From an uncultured Opitutia bacterium (GTDB lineage Bacteria; Verrucomicrobiota; Verrucomicrobiia; Opitutales; UBA953): 7,128 nt of DNA. Within the stretch, counting starts at the first letter, position 1. Every line of letters starts with the position of its first letter. The notes under the pieces are model-generated. The model worked only from the letters and a program-made list of their open reading frames with translations, did no database searches and had not been told where the DNA came from. The position numbers and the translations under genes are program-made. The stretch spans positions 1 to 7,128 of the forward strand of contig CAJBPJ010000239.1 in the NCBI GenBank assembly GCA_903957465.1, given 5' to 3'. Shown here one piece after another: positions 1 through 7,007 of this stretch.

Positions 1-1332
1 CGCTTGATCGAGCGCATGAACAGGGCCCTCCCCTTCCGCAACAGTGAGTGTCTCCTCTTTGCCGATACGTACACGAATGGTGGCTTCGCAGGCAGCATGT
101 CCTGGGCCGCCGCGGACGGAAACGTGGTAGGTGACAACTTCGAAGGGAAGCTGTGTGGCTTTACCAAGGTGACGACGGAGGAGCAAGGCCAGCGAAGCTT
201 CCGCATCTTCAAAACTCCAACCTTCATGTTCGAGGCGCTTAAGCTCTTCCAGCGCACTTCGCGTTGAGGGCGCGTCCTTATCGAGTGTGATACCTAACTC
301 AGCTGCTTTAACAACTAAGTTGCTACGGCCGGATTGGTCGCTGACTAAAACGTCGCGCGTGTTACCAACGGCTGCTGGATCAATGTGTTCATAGGCTGCC
401 GCAAATTTTCGGACAGCGTCGACGTGCGTGCCGCCTTTGTGGGCAAAAGCTGCTGCACCAACCCATGGGCGTCGCGCTTCGGGAGCTTGATTGGTTACAC
501 CGTCCAAGAACTGTGATAAAGCTGTGAGCCGGCGCAACGAGGCTGGAGGGACGCAACGCCATCCTCGCTTAAGTTGGCAAACAGGCATGACCGCCGTGAG
601 GTCGCAATTACCCGTGCGCTCGCCAATACCGTTAATGGTGCCTTGAACGTGTGATGCGCCTGCATCCAGCGCAGCAAGGGCATTTGCGAGCGCCAGGCCG
701 GCATCGTCATGCGTGTGAATACCAATGGGGACTTTGACGGCTCCGATTGCAGCACGCGTAGCGGCAGCAACTTCATCTGGCAGTGAACCGCCATTGGTGT
801 CGCAAAGAACAATACGGCTCGCTCCGGCATCAGCCGCCGCGCGGTAACACGCGAGTGCGTAATCTGCATCTTCCTTCCAACCATCGATCGCATGCTCACA
901 GTCGTAAACAACTTCGCGTCCGTGCTTACACAAATAAGCGACAGTATCCGCAATCATCTCCAAATTTTCTTCGGGCGTGCAGCGCAAGACCTCGCGGACG
1001 TGCGTGCGTGAGGTCTTACCAAAAATGGTGACGACGGGCGTTCCGACGGCGAGCAGGCCTTTAACTTGTTCGTCTTCAGAGGCGCGCACGCCCTTGCGAC
1101 GCGTCGACCCAAAAGCAGCAAGTTTGGCGTGTTTGAATTTCAGGCGCTTGGCTTGCGTAAAGAATTCAATGTCGCGCGGGTTAGACCCGGGCCAGCCGCC
1201 CTCAATATAAGTGACACCGAAGCGATCGAGCTCAGCGGCTACACGCAGCTTGTCTTCAACCGAGAAATGGATGCCAAGCCCTTGGGCGCCGTCGCGCAAG
1301 GTGGTATCGTAAATCTCAATGGAGCGAGCCAT
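1..1332 (-). CDS. cimA: Citramalate synthase, partial (C-terminus beyond the left edge)
   Basis: This cytoplasmic enzyme condenses pyruvate and acetyl-CoA to (R)-citramalate, the first step of the threonine-independent route to 2-oxobutanoate and isoleucine. I translated the minus strand from 1332 to 1 and found 444 codons without a stop. The HMGL-like TIM barrel shows DTTLRDGAQ at residues 9-17 (catalytic Arg13, metal ligand Asp14), EGGWPGSNP at 44-52, FGSTRR at 74-79, DTNGG at 178-182, the metal-binding HTHDD at 206-210, GERTGN at 237-242 and HKGGTH at 298-303. EGGWPGSNP and DCEHAIDGW (144-152) fit the CimA branch better than LeuA or homocitrate synthase. From about residue 395 the LeuA-type C-terminal dimerisation/regulatory domain begins, ending at the window edge; the family is about 520-540 residues, so roughly 80-100 are missing. 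ATG at 1332 gives the usual N-terminus; no clear Shine-Dalgarno precedes it. The barrel identity is very secure; CimA over another synthase of the family is fairly secure. Confidence 0.93.
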   Translation of the reverse strand, partial: MARSIEIYDTTLRDGAQGLGIHFSVEDKLRVAAELDRFGVTYIEGGWPGSNPRDIEFFTQAKRLKFKHAKLAAFGSTRRKGVRASEDEQVKGLLAVGTPVVTIFGKTSRTHVREVLRCTPEENLEMIADTVAYLCKHGREVVYDCEHAIDGWKEDADYALACYRAAADAGASRIVLCDTNGGSLPDEVAAATRAAIGAVKVPIGIHTHDDAGLALANALAALDAGASHVQGTINGIGERTGNCDLTAVMPVCQLKRGWRCVPPASLRRLTALSQFLDGVTNQAPEARRPWVGAAAFAHKGGTHVDAVRKFAAAYEHIDPAAVGNTRDVLVSDQSGRSNLVVKAAELGITLDKDAPSTRSALEELKRLEHEGWSFEDAEASLALLLRRHLGKATQLPFEVVTYHVSVRGGPGHAACEATIRVRIGKEETLTVAEGEGPVHALDQA

Positions 1333-1366
1333 GGGAACCCATACCGTAGAGGGATGGTCCGTTGCA

Positions 1367-1391
1367 GGGCAAGCGGGATGCGGGCTTGCTC
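1367..1391. repeat. Inverted repeat in the divergent cimA / secreted-protein intergenic region
   Basis: GCAAGC (1369-1374) and GCTTGC (1384-1389) are perfect reverse complements separated by nine bases. A G-T wobble pair and a G-C pair extend the stem outward to 1367/1391. The dyad lies about 30 bases before the plus-strand start and about 35 bases before the cimA start, so it could be an operator or a leader hairpin for either gene. It has no T-tract, so it is not a convincing terminator. A chance dyad in GC-rich DNA is possible. Confidence 0.35.
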
Positions 1392-1413
1392 AGGGCCAAA
1401 ACCACGCTGAAAT

Positions 1414-1417
1414 AGGA
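1414..1417 (+). promoter_or_regulatory. Ribosome binding site, AGGA, for the secreted protein
   Basis: AGGA sits four bases before the ATG at 1422. It is the clearest Shine-Dalgarno match before any start codon in this window and supports choosing that start. Confidence 0.5.
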
Positions 1418-1421
1418 CGAA

Positions 1422-2171
1422 ATGAGCACCCGATTGCTACTTTTCTTCGCCTGGGTGGTCTCGACAAGTCCAGCTTTTGCCCAGTGGGAAATCTTCGCGC
1501 AGCGTATTCCAGAAGACGGAAGCTGGGCCACCTACCGAGTCACCCGGCAAAGCGGAAAATCCCAGCCACAGATTTCCGAAATCCGTATTAGCACGCGCGA
1601 CGGTACCGTTATTGAAAAAACTCCCTGCGTTTGGCTCGAAATCTCTCCCGTCAAGTGGCTCGGCTCGCGCAACAAGGGCCGTCTCAGTTTCTTGATTCCC
1701 CGGGCGATGGATGCAGCAAAGGCAGGTCGGCTATTATTCATTTCATACGAGATACTGTTTACGGATCCCGTTAAAGGACCCTGGCACCTAAAGCCTGAGG
1801 ACGTCACTTGGCTGGTTGAGAAAGTTGAGCTCAAGTCGAGCTCGCTACTCACTCCGGATGGTTCGGCAAAAATGAATGACGGCGCAGGTAAAGCCCACGA
1901 ATGCACGCTGCAAAAATTAGAGAGCAAACTATCGCTCGACCCTCCTTTCGCTGCCGCGCAAACAACCGATTTAGTTGGCAAAGTCTGGCGCGATGAGACG
2001 ACGCCCTTTGGAATCATTCGGGCTGAGTGGACAGAAACGCTCAAAAAGGGCGACGAGACGGAAGTGGAAACTAAAATCATGGAGTTATTGGATTCAGGAA
2101 GGGACGTCACTACCCCTCCCCCCATTGACCACGGCGATGGCTTTAGCCTTTGGCGGCTACTGCGGCGCTAG
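1422..2171 (+). CDS. Secreted protein of unknown function
   Basis: I do not recognise this 249-residue protein. It begins with a good Sec-type signal peptide: Arg4, a hydrophobic core at residues 5-14 (LLLFFAWVVS), and cleavage probably after Ala20 in AFA-QW. There is no lipobox cysteine and no other membrane segment, so the mature protein should be free in the periplasm or exported. The rest is a mix of short alternating hydrophobic/polar stretches, suggesting a beta-rich fold. Features include two cysteines (69 and 161) and the segment VWRDETTPFGIIRAEW (188-203), which recalls the closing strands of periplasmic lipid- or polymer-binding folds such as DUF3108/LolA-like proteins; this resemblance is by eye only. 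The C-terminus carries a PPP turn (232-234) and a short basic, aromatic tail (LWRLLRR). It diverges from cimA and lies 86 bases before the cytochrome gene on the same strand, so co-transcription with that operon is possible. That it is a real gene is supported by the AGGA site, the signal peptide and the tight fit in the gap. Confidence 0.8.
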   Translation: MSTRLLLFFAWVVSTSPAFAQWEIFAQRIPEDGSWATYRVTRQSGKSQPQISEIRISTRDGTVIEKTPCVWLEISPVKWLGSRNKGRLSFLIPRAMDAAKAGRLLFISYEILFTDPVKGPWHLKPEDVTWLVEKVELKSSSLLTPDGSAKMNDGAGKAHECTLQKLESKLSLDPPFAAAQTTDLVGKVWRDETTPFGIIRAEWTETLKKGDETEVETKIMELLDSGRDVTTPPPIDHGDGFSLWRLLRR

Positions 2172-2257
2172 CCCTTAATAAAGGAACATCGACGCCTTCC
2201 ACTTGTCAGATTCGAACACCTCTATAGGTTAATTTTCACCCTTTCGTACCTTTAAGA
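2172..2257 (+). promoter_or_regulatory. Short intergenic leader before the cytochrome operon; weak promoter candidate
   Basis: The gap is AT-richer than its flanks. TTGTCA (2203-2208) matches five of six bases of a sigma-70 -35 box, but the best -10 candidate, TATAGG (2223-2228), is only 14 bases away, shorter than usual. No terminator with a T-tract separates the two genes. A dedicated promoter and read-through from the secreted-protein gene are both possible. The start at 2258 has only a weak purine stretch (AAGA) directly before it. Confidence 0.25.
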
Positions 2258-5200
2258 ATGTCCCGCAAAATTTTCATCGCCGCTGGTGTTATTGGCTTAG
2301 GATCTCTCTTTGCCGCGACCAGCTATGCCTTAAAATCCCCCAAGCCTAAAGGGCCTGTGAGTTACAATTTTGAGGTTCGTCCGATATTGGCTGAAAATTG
2401 CTTCGGGTGCCATGGTCCGGATCTCAAAGCCAACAAAGCCGATCTACGATTAGACACTTTCGAGGGCGCTACCGCAAAGTTCCCAGACTCTGAGGGGCAT
2501 GCCATCGTCCCCGGCAAACCTGAACAATCAGACCTGCTCACGCGCATTAACTCGCATGACCGGGAAATCATGATGCCCGAGGCAGAGTCCGGAAAGAAAC
2601 TGACGGAGGCACAAAAAGATATTCTCCATCGCTGGATTAAAGAAGGTGCACGCTACGAAAAACATTGGGCGTTCATTCCACCAATAAAGGCGGAGCCAAA
2701 AGATGAATCAGGATGGTCGCGCAACGGCATCGACCCATTTATTAAAAAAGCCCTAGAAGAGGTTGATTTAACTCCCGCTGGCGAAGCGGATAAGCCTGCC
2801 CTACTTCGCCGCGTCACCCTCGCCCTGACTGGCTTGCCTCCGACAATCGAAGAGTTGGATGCATTCTTAGCGGATAAAAATCCGCAAGCTTACGAGCATG
2901 TCGTCGATCGCTTGCTCGCAACGGATGCGAGCGCGGAACACTTCGCACGCCACTGGCTTGATGCTGCGCGCTATGCAGACACGCACGGAATCCATATTGA
3001 TAACTATCGGGCGATTTGGCCTTACCGCGACTGGGTACTCGCAGCCTTTAAAGCTAATATGCGGTGGGATGTCTTTACCACCGAACAAATCGCTGGAGAC
3101 TTACTTCCAGATCCAACGACCGAGCAACGTGTAGCTACTGGTTTTAATCGCTGCTTAGCGACGACAGGCGAAGGCGGCGCAATTCCTGAAGAATATTTGG
3201 CCATCTATGCCAAAGACCGGGTCGACACGACTGCGACCGTCTGGCTTGGACTGACGCTTGGTTGCGCATCGTGCCACGACCATAAGTTCGACCCCATCAC
3301 CACAAAAGAATTTTACCAATTCACAGCTTTCTACCGTAACACCAGCATGTCAGCGCTGGATGGCAATAACGGCGAGCATCCGCCAGTCGTACGGATTATC
3401 ACCAAAGAGAATCGTGAAGAAATAAGTAAGCTTGGCCCTGAACTCGCCACCGCCCGCGCCGAACTTACCACGTCACTCCAGGCGGCGTCGAGTAAGGCCG
3501 CTGGCTGGGCTCGAGGTCAGCAACCTAAAGTCGCCAAACCCCTTCTGCACCTGCCGCTGAGCACCGGCGATGGCGTCGTCGCAATTTTTAAAGATAAGAA
3601 TACCCTCGTCGGTAATGGCGTGACCATCACCGGAAAGGGTGTGACTGGACCTGGGGCCGTTGTCTCAAACGGTCGTTTACATAACTTCAACATCGCTGGC
3701 GTACCTTCGCTCACAGGTAAGGCTTATAGCTGGGGTGCATGGGTCCTTTCGAACGGCAAGGGAGACGGCGCTCTATTCTCGCGAATGGACGCCTCGAAAG
3801 ATTATCGCGGTTTCGATCTCTGGATGGAAGGTGGTAAGGTCGCAGCACATGCCATCGACCGATGGCCCGATGTTGCAAGCAAGCGCGTAACCAACGAACC
3901 ACTACCTGCGGGCTGGCATCACGTGATGGCAGTCTGGGACGCTACCCAGCCGAAGCCTTCTCGCCTCTTGCTTTACGTCGACGGCCTCCCAGCGGACAGC
4001 GTTAACCAGTCCGAGAACGGCGGCGAGACCCTCGCGACCGACGTGCCCTTCCGTATTGGTGCGAGATCTAAGTCCGCTGGAGGTATAGACGCCGCCTACA
4101 CCAATGCGGGTGTCCTCATTCAAGACATCCGCGTCTTCGATCGCGCACTCGCCCCAAGTGAGGTGCTCGGAGAAACCCTCTCTGCACTTGTCGCGCCAGT
4201 CGCAAACGGTGCCGACGAGAAAGTCCGCTTACAGTTGCTCACCCAAATCCATATTAGTAAAGCCGATCCCGCTACCCAGGCCTTGCGCACGCGCGTCGAT
4301 CAACTCGCTAAGCGACAAGCCGAGCTCTCCGCCGGATCGGTTGCCTCATTGGTTATGGACGACGTAAAGGGACAAGAGGCATTTGCGCACGTCCTCACGC
4401 GCGGAGAGTATGCAAATAAAGGCGAGAAGGTTTCACCCGGTACGCCTGCAGCGCTTCATCCCTTCCCACAAAACGCACCGAATAACCGCCTGGGCCTCGC
4501 TCAATGGTTAATGGCAAAAGAGAATCCGCTCGTTGCGCGTGTTACCATGAATCGACTTTGGTACCAAATCATGGGCAAAGGCATCGTCGAAACAGTCGAA
4601 GACCTCGGAATCACCGGCGCCCGCCCAAGTCATCCGGAGCTCCTTGATTGGTTAGCGATTAAATTTACAGAATCTGGATGGGATCATCGCGCGATGGTTC
4701 GCTTAATGGTGACGAGTGCGGCCTTCCGACAGTCTGCTGTTTTAACGGCAGAAAAACTCGAGAAGGATCCAGAGAACCGTCTCCTTTCTCGCGGTCCACG
4801 CCAGCGCCTCGATGCAGAAGTTATCCGGGATCAAGCATTGGCAGCAGCAGGCCTGCTCGTCCGTAAAGTCGGCGGCCCCTCTGTTAAGCCCTATCAGCCA
4901 AAAGATATTTGGGAAACCGTAGCCATGAAAGAATCGAATACACGATTCTACAAACAGGATACTGGGGATGGCCTTTGGCGCCGGTCGATGTACACTTTCT
5001 GGAAGCGCGCAGCCATGATGCCAAACTTAGAGATCATGAATGCACCAACTCGCGAAGTCTGCACAGTACGTCGTGATCGCACAAACACGCCTTTGCAGGC
5101 ACTCGTTACGCTTAACGACGAAACGTATGTCGAAGCAGCCCGCGTCCTGGCCGATACAGCACTGGCGACAACTAAAGAGACGGATGCACGTCTCGATAAC

Positions 5201-5425
5201 CTATCGAAGCGACTACTCGCACGCTCTTTATCTAAAGAAGAGCGGGTCATTGCTCGACGCACACTGGAGACGGCTTTAGCGCGTTTCCGCGCTGACCTTA
5301 AATCCGCTGACGCACTGGTTGCGGTTGGCGAAAGTAAGGCCAAAGCAACAGACCGTGCTGAACTTGCTGCTTGGACGATTGTTGCCAGCCAATTGCTCAA
5401 CCTCGACGAAGCCCTCACTTTATGA
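2258..5425 (+). CDS. Exported PSCyt1-DUF1549-LamG-DUF1553 planctomycete-type cytochrome protein
   Basis: This 1055-residue protein opens with a Sec-type signal (basic MSRK, hydrophobic 5-20, likely cleavage after Ala24 in SYA-LK). Domain order: a planctomycete-type cytochrome c domain (PSCyt1) at about 35-135 with CXXCH at 48-52 and Met105/Met106 as candidate distal haem ligands; PSCyt2/DUF1549 at about 157-365, with RHWLDAARYADTHG at 231-244 and a second CXXCH in GCASCHDHKFDP (335-346); a LamG/concanavalin A-like beta-sandwich at about 428-635 (GWHHVMAVWD, LLLYVDGLPA, IRVFDRAL); a linker with a probable helix and the family motif around PGTPA; and PSD1/DUF1553 from about 735 to near the C-terminus (NRLGLAQWLMAKENPLVARV, MNRLWYQIMGKGIVETVEDLG, RTNTPLQAL). 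The two CXXCH motifs imply covalent haem attached outside the cytoplasmic membrane. The family is widespread in Planctomycetota and Verrucomicrobiota, but its reaction is not established. The LamG module suggests binding to a polysaccharide or surface ligand (inference). It overlaps the DUF1501 gene by four bases, the usual genetic partner. The gene is intact and of usual length for the LamG-containing subtype. Confidence 0.93.
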   Translation: MSRKIFIAAGVIGLGSLFAATSYALKSPKPKGPVSYNFEVRPILAENCFGCHGPDLKANKADLRLDTFEGATAKFPDSEGHAIVPGKPEQSDLLTRINSHDREIMMPEAESGKKLTEAQKDILHRWIKEGARYEKHWAFIPPIKAEPKDESGWSRNGIDPFIKKALEEVDLTPAGEADKPALLRRVTLALTGLPPTIEELDAFLADKNPQAYEHVVDRLLATDASAEHFARHWLDAARYADTHGIHIDNYRAIWPYRDWVLAAFKANMRWDVFTTEQIAGDLLPDPTTEQRVATGFNRCLATTGEGGAIPEEYLAIYAKDRVDTTATVWLGLTLGCASCHDHKFDPITTKEFYQFTAFYRNTSMSALDGNNGEHPPVVRIITKENREEISKLGPELATARAELTTSLQAASSKAAGWARGQQPKVAKPLLHLPLSTGDGVVAIFKDKNTLVGNGVTITGKGVTGPGAVVSNGRLHNFNIAGVPSLTGKAYSWGAWVLSNGKGDGALFSRMDASKDYRGFDLWMEGGKVAAHAIDRWPDVASKRVTNEPLPAGWHHVMAVWDATQPKPSRLLLYVDGLPADSVNQSENGGETLATDVPFRIGARSKSAGGIDAAYTNAGVLIQDIRVFDRALAPSEVLGETLSALVAPVANGADEKVRLQLLTQIHISKADPATQALRTRVDQLAKRQAELSAGSVASLVMDDVKGQEAFAHVLTRGEYANKGEKVSPGTPAALHPFPQNAPNNRLGLAQWLMAKENPLVARVTMNRLWYQIMGKGIVETVEDLGITGARPSHPELLDWLAIKFTESGWDHRAMVRLMVTSAAFRQSAVLTAEKLEKDPENRLLSRGPRQRLDAEVIRDQALAAAGLLVRKVGGPSVKPYQPKDIWETVAMKESNTRFYKQDTGDGLWRRSMYTFWKRAAMMPNLEIMNAPTREVCTVRRDRTNTPLQALVTLNDETYVEAARVLADTALATTKETDARLDNLSKRLLARSLSKEERVIARRTLETALARFRADLKSADALVAVGESKAKATDRAELAAWTIVASQLLNLDEALTL

Positions 5426-6882
5426 AAAACACCTTTGATTTAAACGCAGCGATTACCCGTCGGCACTTTTTCCGTCGCGCGGGCATGGGCCTCGGGGTTG
5501 CCGCACTCGGTTCGCTCTTAAGTGAAAGCGTCATGGGTGGAGAGGCTGCACTCGCGGCCGAACAAGCCGCCAAAGCACTCGCTCCTAAAGCAAAGCGCAT
5601 CATCTACCTGTCGATGATTGGGGCCCCTTCGCAGCTCGACCTATTCGACTACAAGCCAAGCCTTAAACCACGATTTAACGAAGACCTCGGAGACTTCCTT
5701 CGTAAAAGCGGCCAACGCCTAACAGGTATGACTTCGGGGCAGGCTAAATTCCCCGCAGCACCAACGATCTTTAAATTCGCACAACATGGAAAGTCGGGGA
5801 CATGGGTGAGTGAGTTACTGCCGTGGACATCAAAGATGGTCGATGACTTGTGCGTGATTAAGTCGATGCACACCGAAGCCATTAACCACGAACCAGCAAA
5901 TCAACTGATTTACACAGGCAACATGCAGTCAGGGAAGGCGTCGATTGGTTCATGGATGTCGTACGGTCTCGGCTCACTCAACAAAGACCTTCCGGCGTTC
6001 GTCGTGTTACACGCACAACACTCCTCGCCCTACTCGAATGTCCAGGCAATTTCCTCGCGCCTCTGGGGTTCAGGCTTCCTGCCCGGGCAGCACGCAGGCG
6101 TAACCCTGCGCACCAAGGGAGACCCTGTACTTTTCTTGCGCGACGCGCCGGGCATTGATCGCGACCTTCGTCGCAAGATGCTCGACGGTCTCAACGACAT
6201 GAATCGGCTTTCGTATGAAGCCGTGGGTGACCCGGAAACCCAGGTGCGCATCCAGCAATACGAGATGGCCTTCCGCATGCAGGCCTCTGTACCCGAACTT
6301 TCCGAACTGAAAAACGAACCTAAGACTTCGACGGACCTCTACGGACCCGATGCGCTAAAAGACGGTACGTTTGCAAATTGTGCCCTGCTCGCCCGCCGTC
6401 TCGCCGAACGTGGCGTCCGCTTTGTGCAAATCTTCCATCGCGGCTGGGATACCCATGGTGACTTGCCTCGCGACCTTGCTTCACAATGTAAAGACATCGA
6501 TCAGGCATGCTGGGGCCTGATTCAAGATCTCAAACAACGCGGCATGCTTGAAGACACCTTGGTTGTGTGGGGAGGCGAGTTCGGCCGCACGGCCTACTGC
6601 CAAGGCGGACTTACAGCTACCAATTACGGACGCGATCACCACCCACGGTGCTTCACGCTCTGGATGGCTGGCGGCGGTGTTAAACCTGGCTACGTTCACG
6701 GCGAGACTGATGAACTGTCTTATGACATCGTCAAAGACCCTGTTCACATCCGTGACCTACACGCCACGATTCTCAATCAGATTGGTCTAGATCACCAGAA
6801 ATTCCACTTCCGCTATCAAGGCCTCGATCAACGCCTTACAGGGGTCGAGCACGCCAGCGTCATCAAAGAGCTTTTGGCATAA
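5422..6882 (+). CDS. DUF1501 protein with twin-arginine signal, partner of the cytochrome protein
   Basis: DUF1501 proteins belong to the wider alkaline phosphatase/sulfatase-like group; their substrate is unknown. I chose ATG at 5422, giving 486 residues, because it overlaps the preceding stop as ATGA and places a Tat signal at the N-terminus: TRRHFFR at 12-18 followed by a hydrophobic stretch (about 21-33) and probable cleavage near Ala46. An upstream in-frame ATG at 5371 would add 17 residues coded within the cytochrome gene and is less likely. Family motifs are GAPSQLDLFDYKP (67-79), NHEPAN (155-160), GWDTHGDLPRD (341-351), VVWGGEFGRT (381-390), GRDHHPRCFTLWMAGGGVKP (403-422) and DLHATIL (445-451), which carry the Asp, His and Glu residues expected to bind metal. 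Tat export suggests the protein folds, perhaps around a metal, before crossing the membrane. No Shine-Dalgarno is visible, so translation is probably coupled to the upstream gene. Family assignment is secure; function is not. Confidence 0.93.
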   Translation: MKNTFDLNAAITRRHFFRRAGMGLGVAALGSLLSESVMGGEAALAAEQAAKALAPKAKRIIYLSMIGAPSQLDLFDYKPSLKPRFNEDLGDFLRKSGQRLTGMTSGQAKFPAAPTIFKFAQHGKSGTWVSELLPWTSKMVDDLCVIKSMHTEAINHEPANQLIYTGNMQSGKASIGSWMSYGLGSLNKDLPAFVVLHAQHSSPYSNVQAISSRLWGSGFLPGQHAGVTLRTKGDPVLFLRDAPGIDRDLRRKMLDGLNDMNRLSYEAVGDPETQVRIQQYEMAFRMQASVPELSELKNEPKTSTDLYGPDALKDGTFANCALLARRLAERGVRFVQIFHRGWDTHGDLPRDLASQCKDIDQACWGLIQDLKQRGMLEDTLVVWGGEFGRTAYCQGGLTATNYGRDHHPRCFTLWMAGGGVKPGYVHGETDELSYDIVKDPVHIRDLHATILNQIGLDHQKFHFRYQGLDQRLTGVEHASVIKELLA

Positions 6883-6890
6883 AAGCCAAA
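6873..6890 (+). terminator. Weak hairpin at the end of the DUF1501 gene
   Basis: TTTGGC (6873-6878) and GCCAAA (6885-6890) form a six-base stem around the stop codon, with a six-base loop. No T-run follows, so this is a poor intrinsic terminator. A second small hairpin, TCCGC-AACAA-GCGGA (6919-6933), also lacks a T-tract. Transcription may end by another mechanism. Confidence 0.2.
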
Positions 6891-6975
6891 GCTGGTTTCG
6901 TATTCTAGGCTCTTTGGATCCGCAACAAGCGGACGAGGCTGTCTGCTAAACAAAGTTGGCCAGCACTTGTCCCTT

Positions 6976-6996
6976 TAACTTATACAGATGAAGTTA
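6976..6996. promoter_or_regulatory. Inverted repeat TAACTT-N9-AAGTTA, candidate operator
   Basis: The six-base arms at 6976-6981 and 6991-6996 are perfect reverse complements centred at 6986. The right arm overlaps the first two bases of the TATAAT box at 6995-7000. A dyad in this place, directly before a regulator gene, is where an autoregulatory operator would sit. AT-rich chance dyads do occur, so this remains a candidate. Confidence 0.4.
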
Positions 6997-7000
6997 TAAT
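6995..7000 (+). promoter_or_regulatory. Candidate -10 box (TATAAT) for the regulator gene
   Basis: This is a perfect sigma-70 -10 hexamer ending seven bases before the ATG at 7008. The -35 is poor: TTTAAC (6974-6979) at a 15-base spacing is the nearest candidate. If it is used, transcription would begin at or within a base or two of the start codon, giving a leaderless or nearly leaderless message. No Shine-Dalgarno is present before 7008, which agrees with that reading. Confidence 0.45.
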
Positions 7001-7007
7001 AGACGGT

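Noticed and set aside
4..267. 87-residue plus-strand open frame at the left edge
   Set aside because: It is antisense to the C-terminal dimerisation domain of cimA, which matches the family on the minus strand.
495..953. 152-residue minus-strand open frame
   Set aside because: It lies in a different frame inside cimA, whose reading frame carries all the enzyme's catalytic motifs. The shadow frame has a low-complexity, Arg/Ser/Leu-rich composition and no recognisable domain.
1532..2125. 197-residue minus-strand open frame
   Set aside because: It is antisense to the secreted-protein gene. Its Ser/Val/Pro-rich composition is typical of a complementary frame, whereas the plus-strand frame has a signal peptide and a ribosome binding site.
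2155..2173. GGCTA / TAGCC hairpin at the end of the secreted-protein gene as a terminator
   Set aside because: It has only a five-base stem with a nine-base loop and no T-tract, so it is too weak to call.
4948..5418. 156-residue minus-strand open frame
   Set aside because: It is antisense to the conserved DUF1553 end of the cytochrome gene. It is a Ser/Arg/Ala-rich shadow with no family features.
5371..5421. Upstream in-frame ATG as the DUF1501 start
   Set aside because: It would add 17 residues coded within the cytochrome gene ahead of the Tat motif. The ATGA overlap at 5422 gives a normal Tat signal position.
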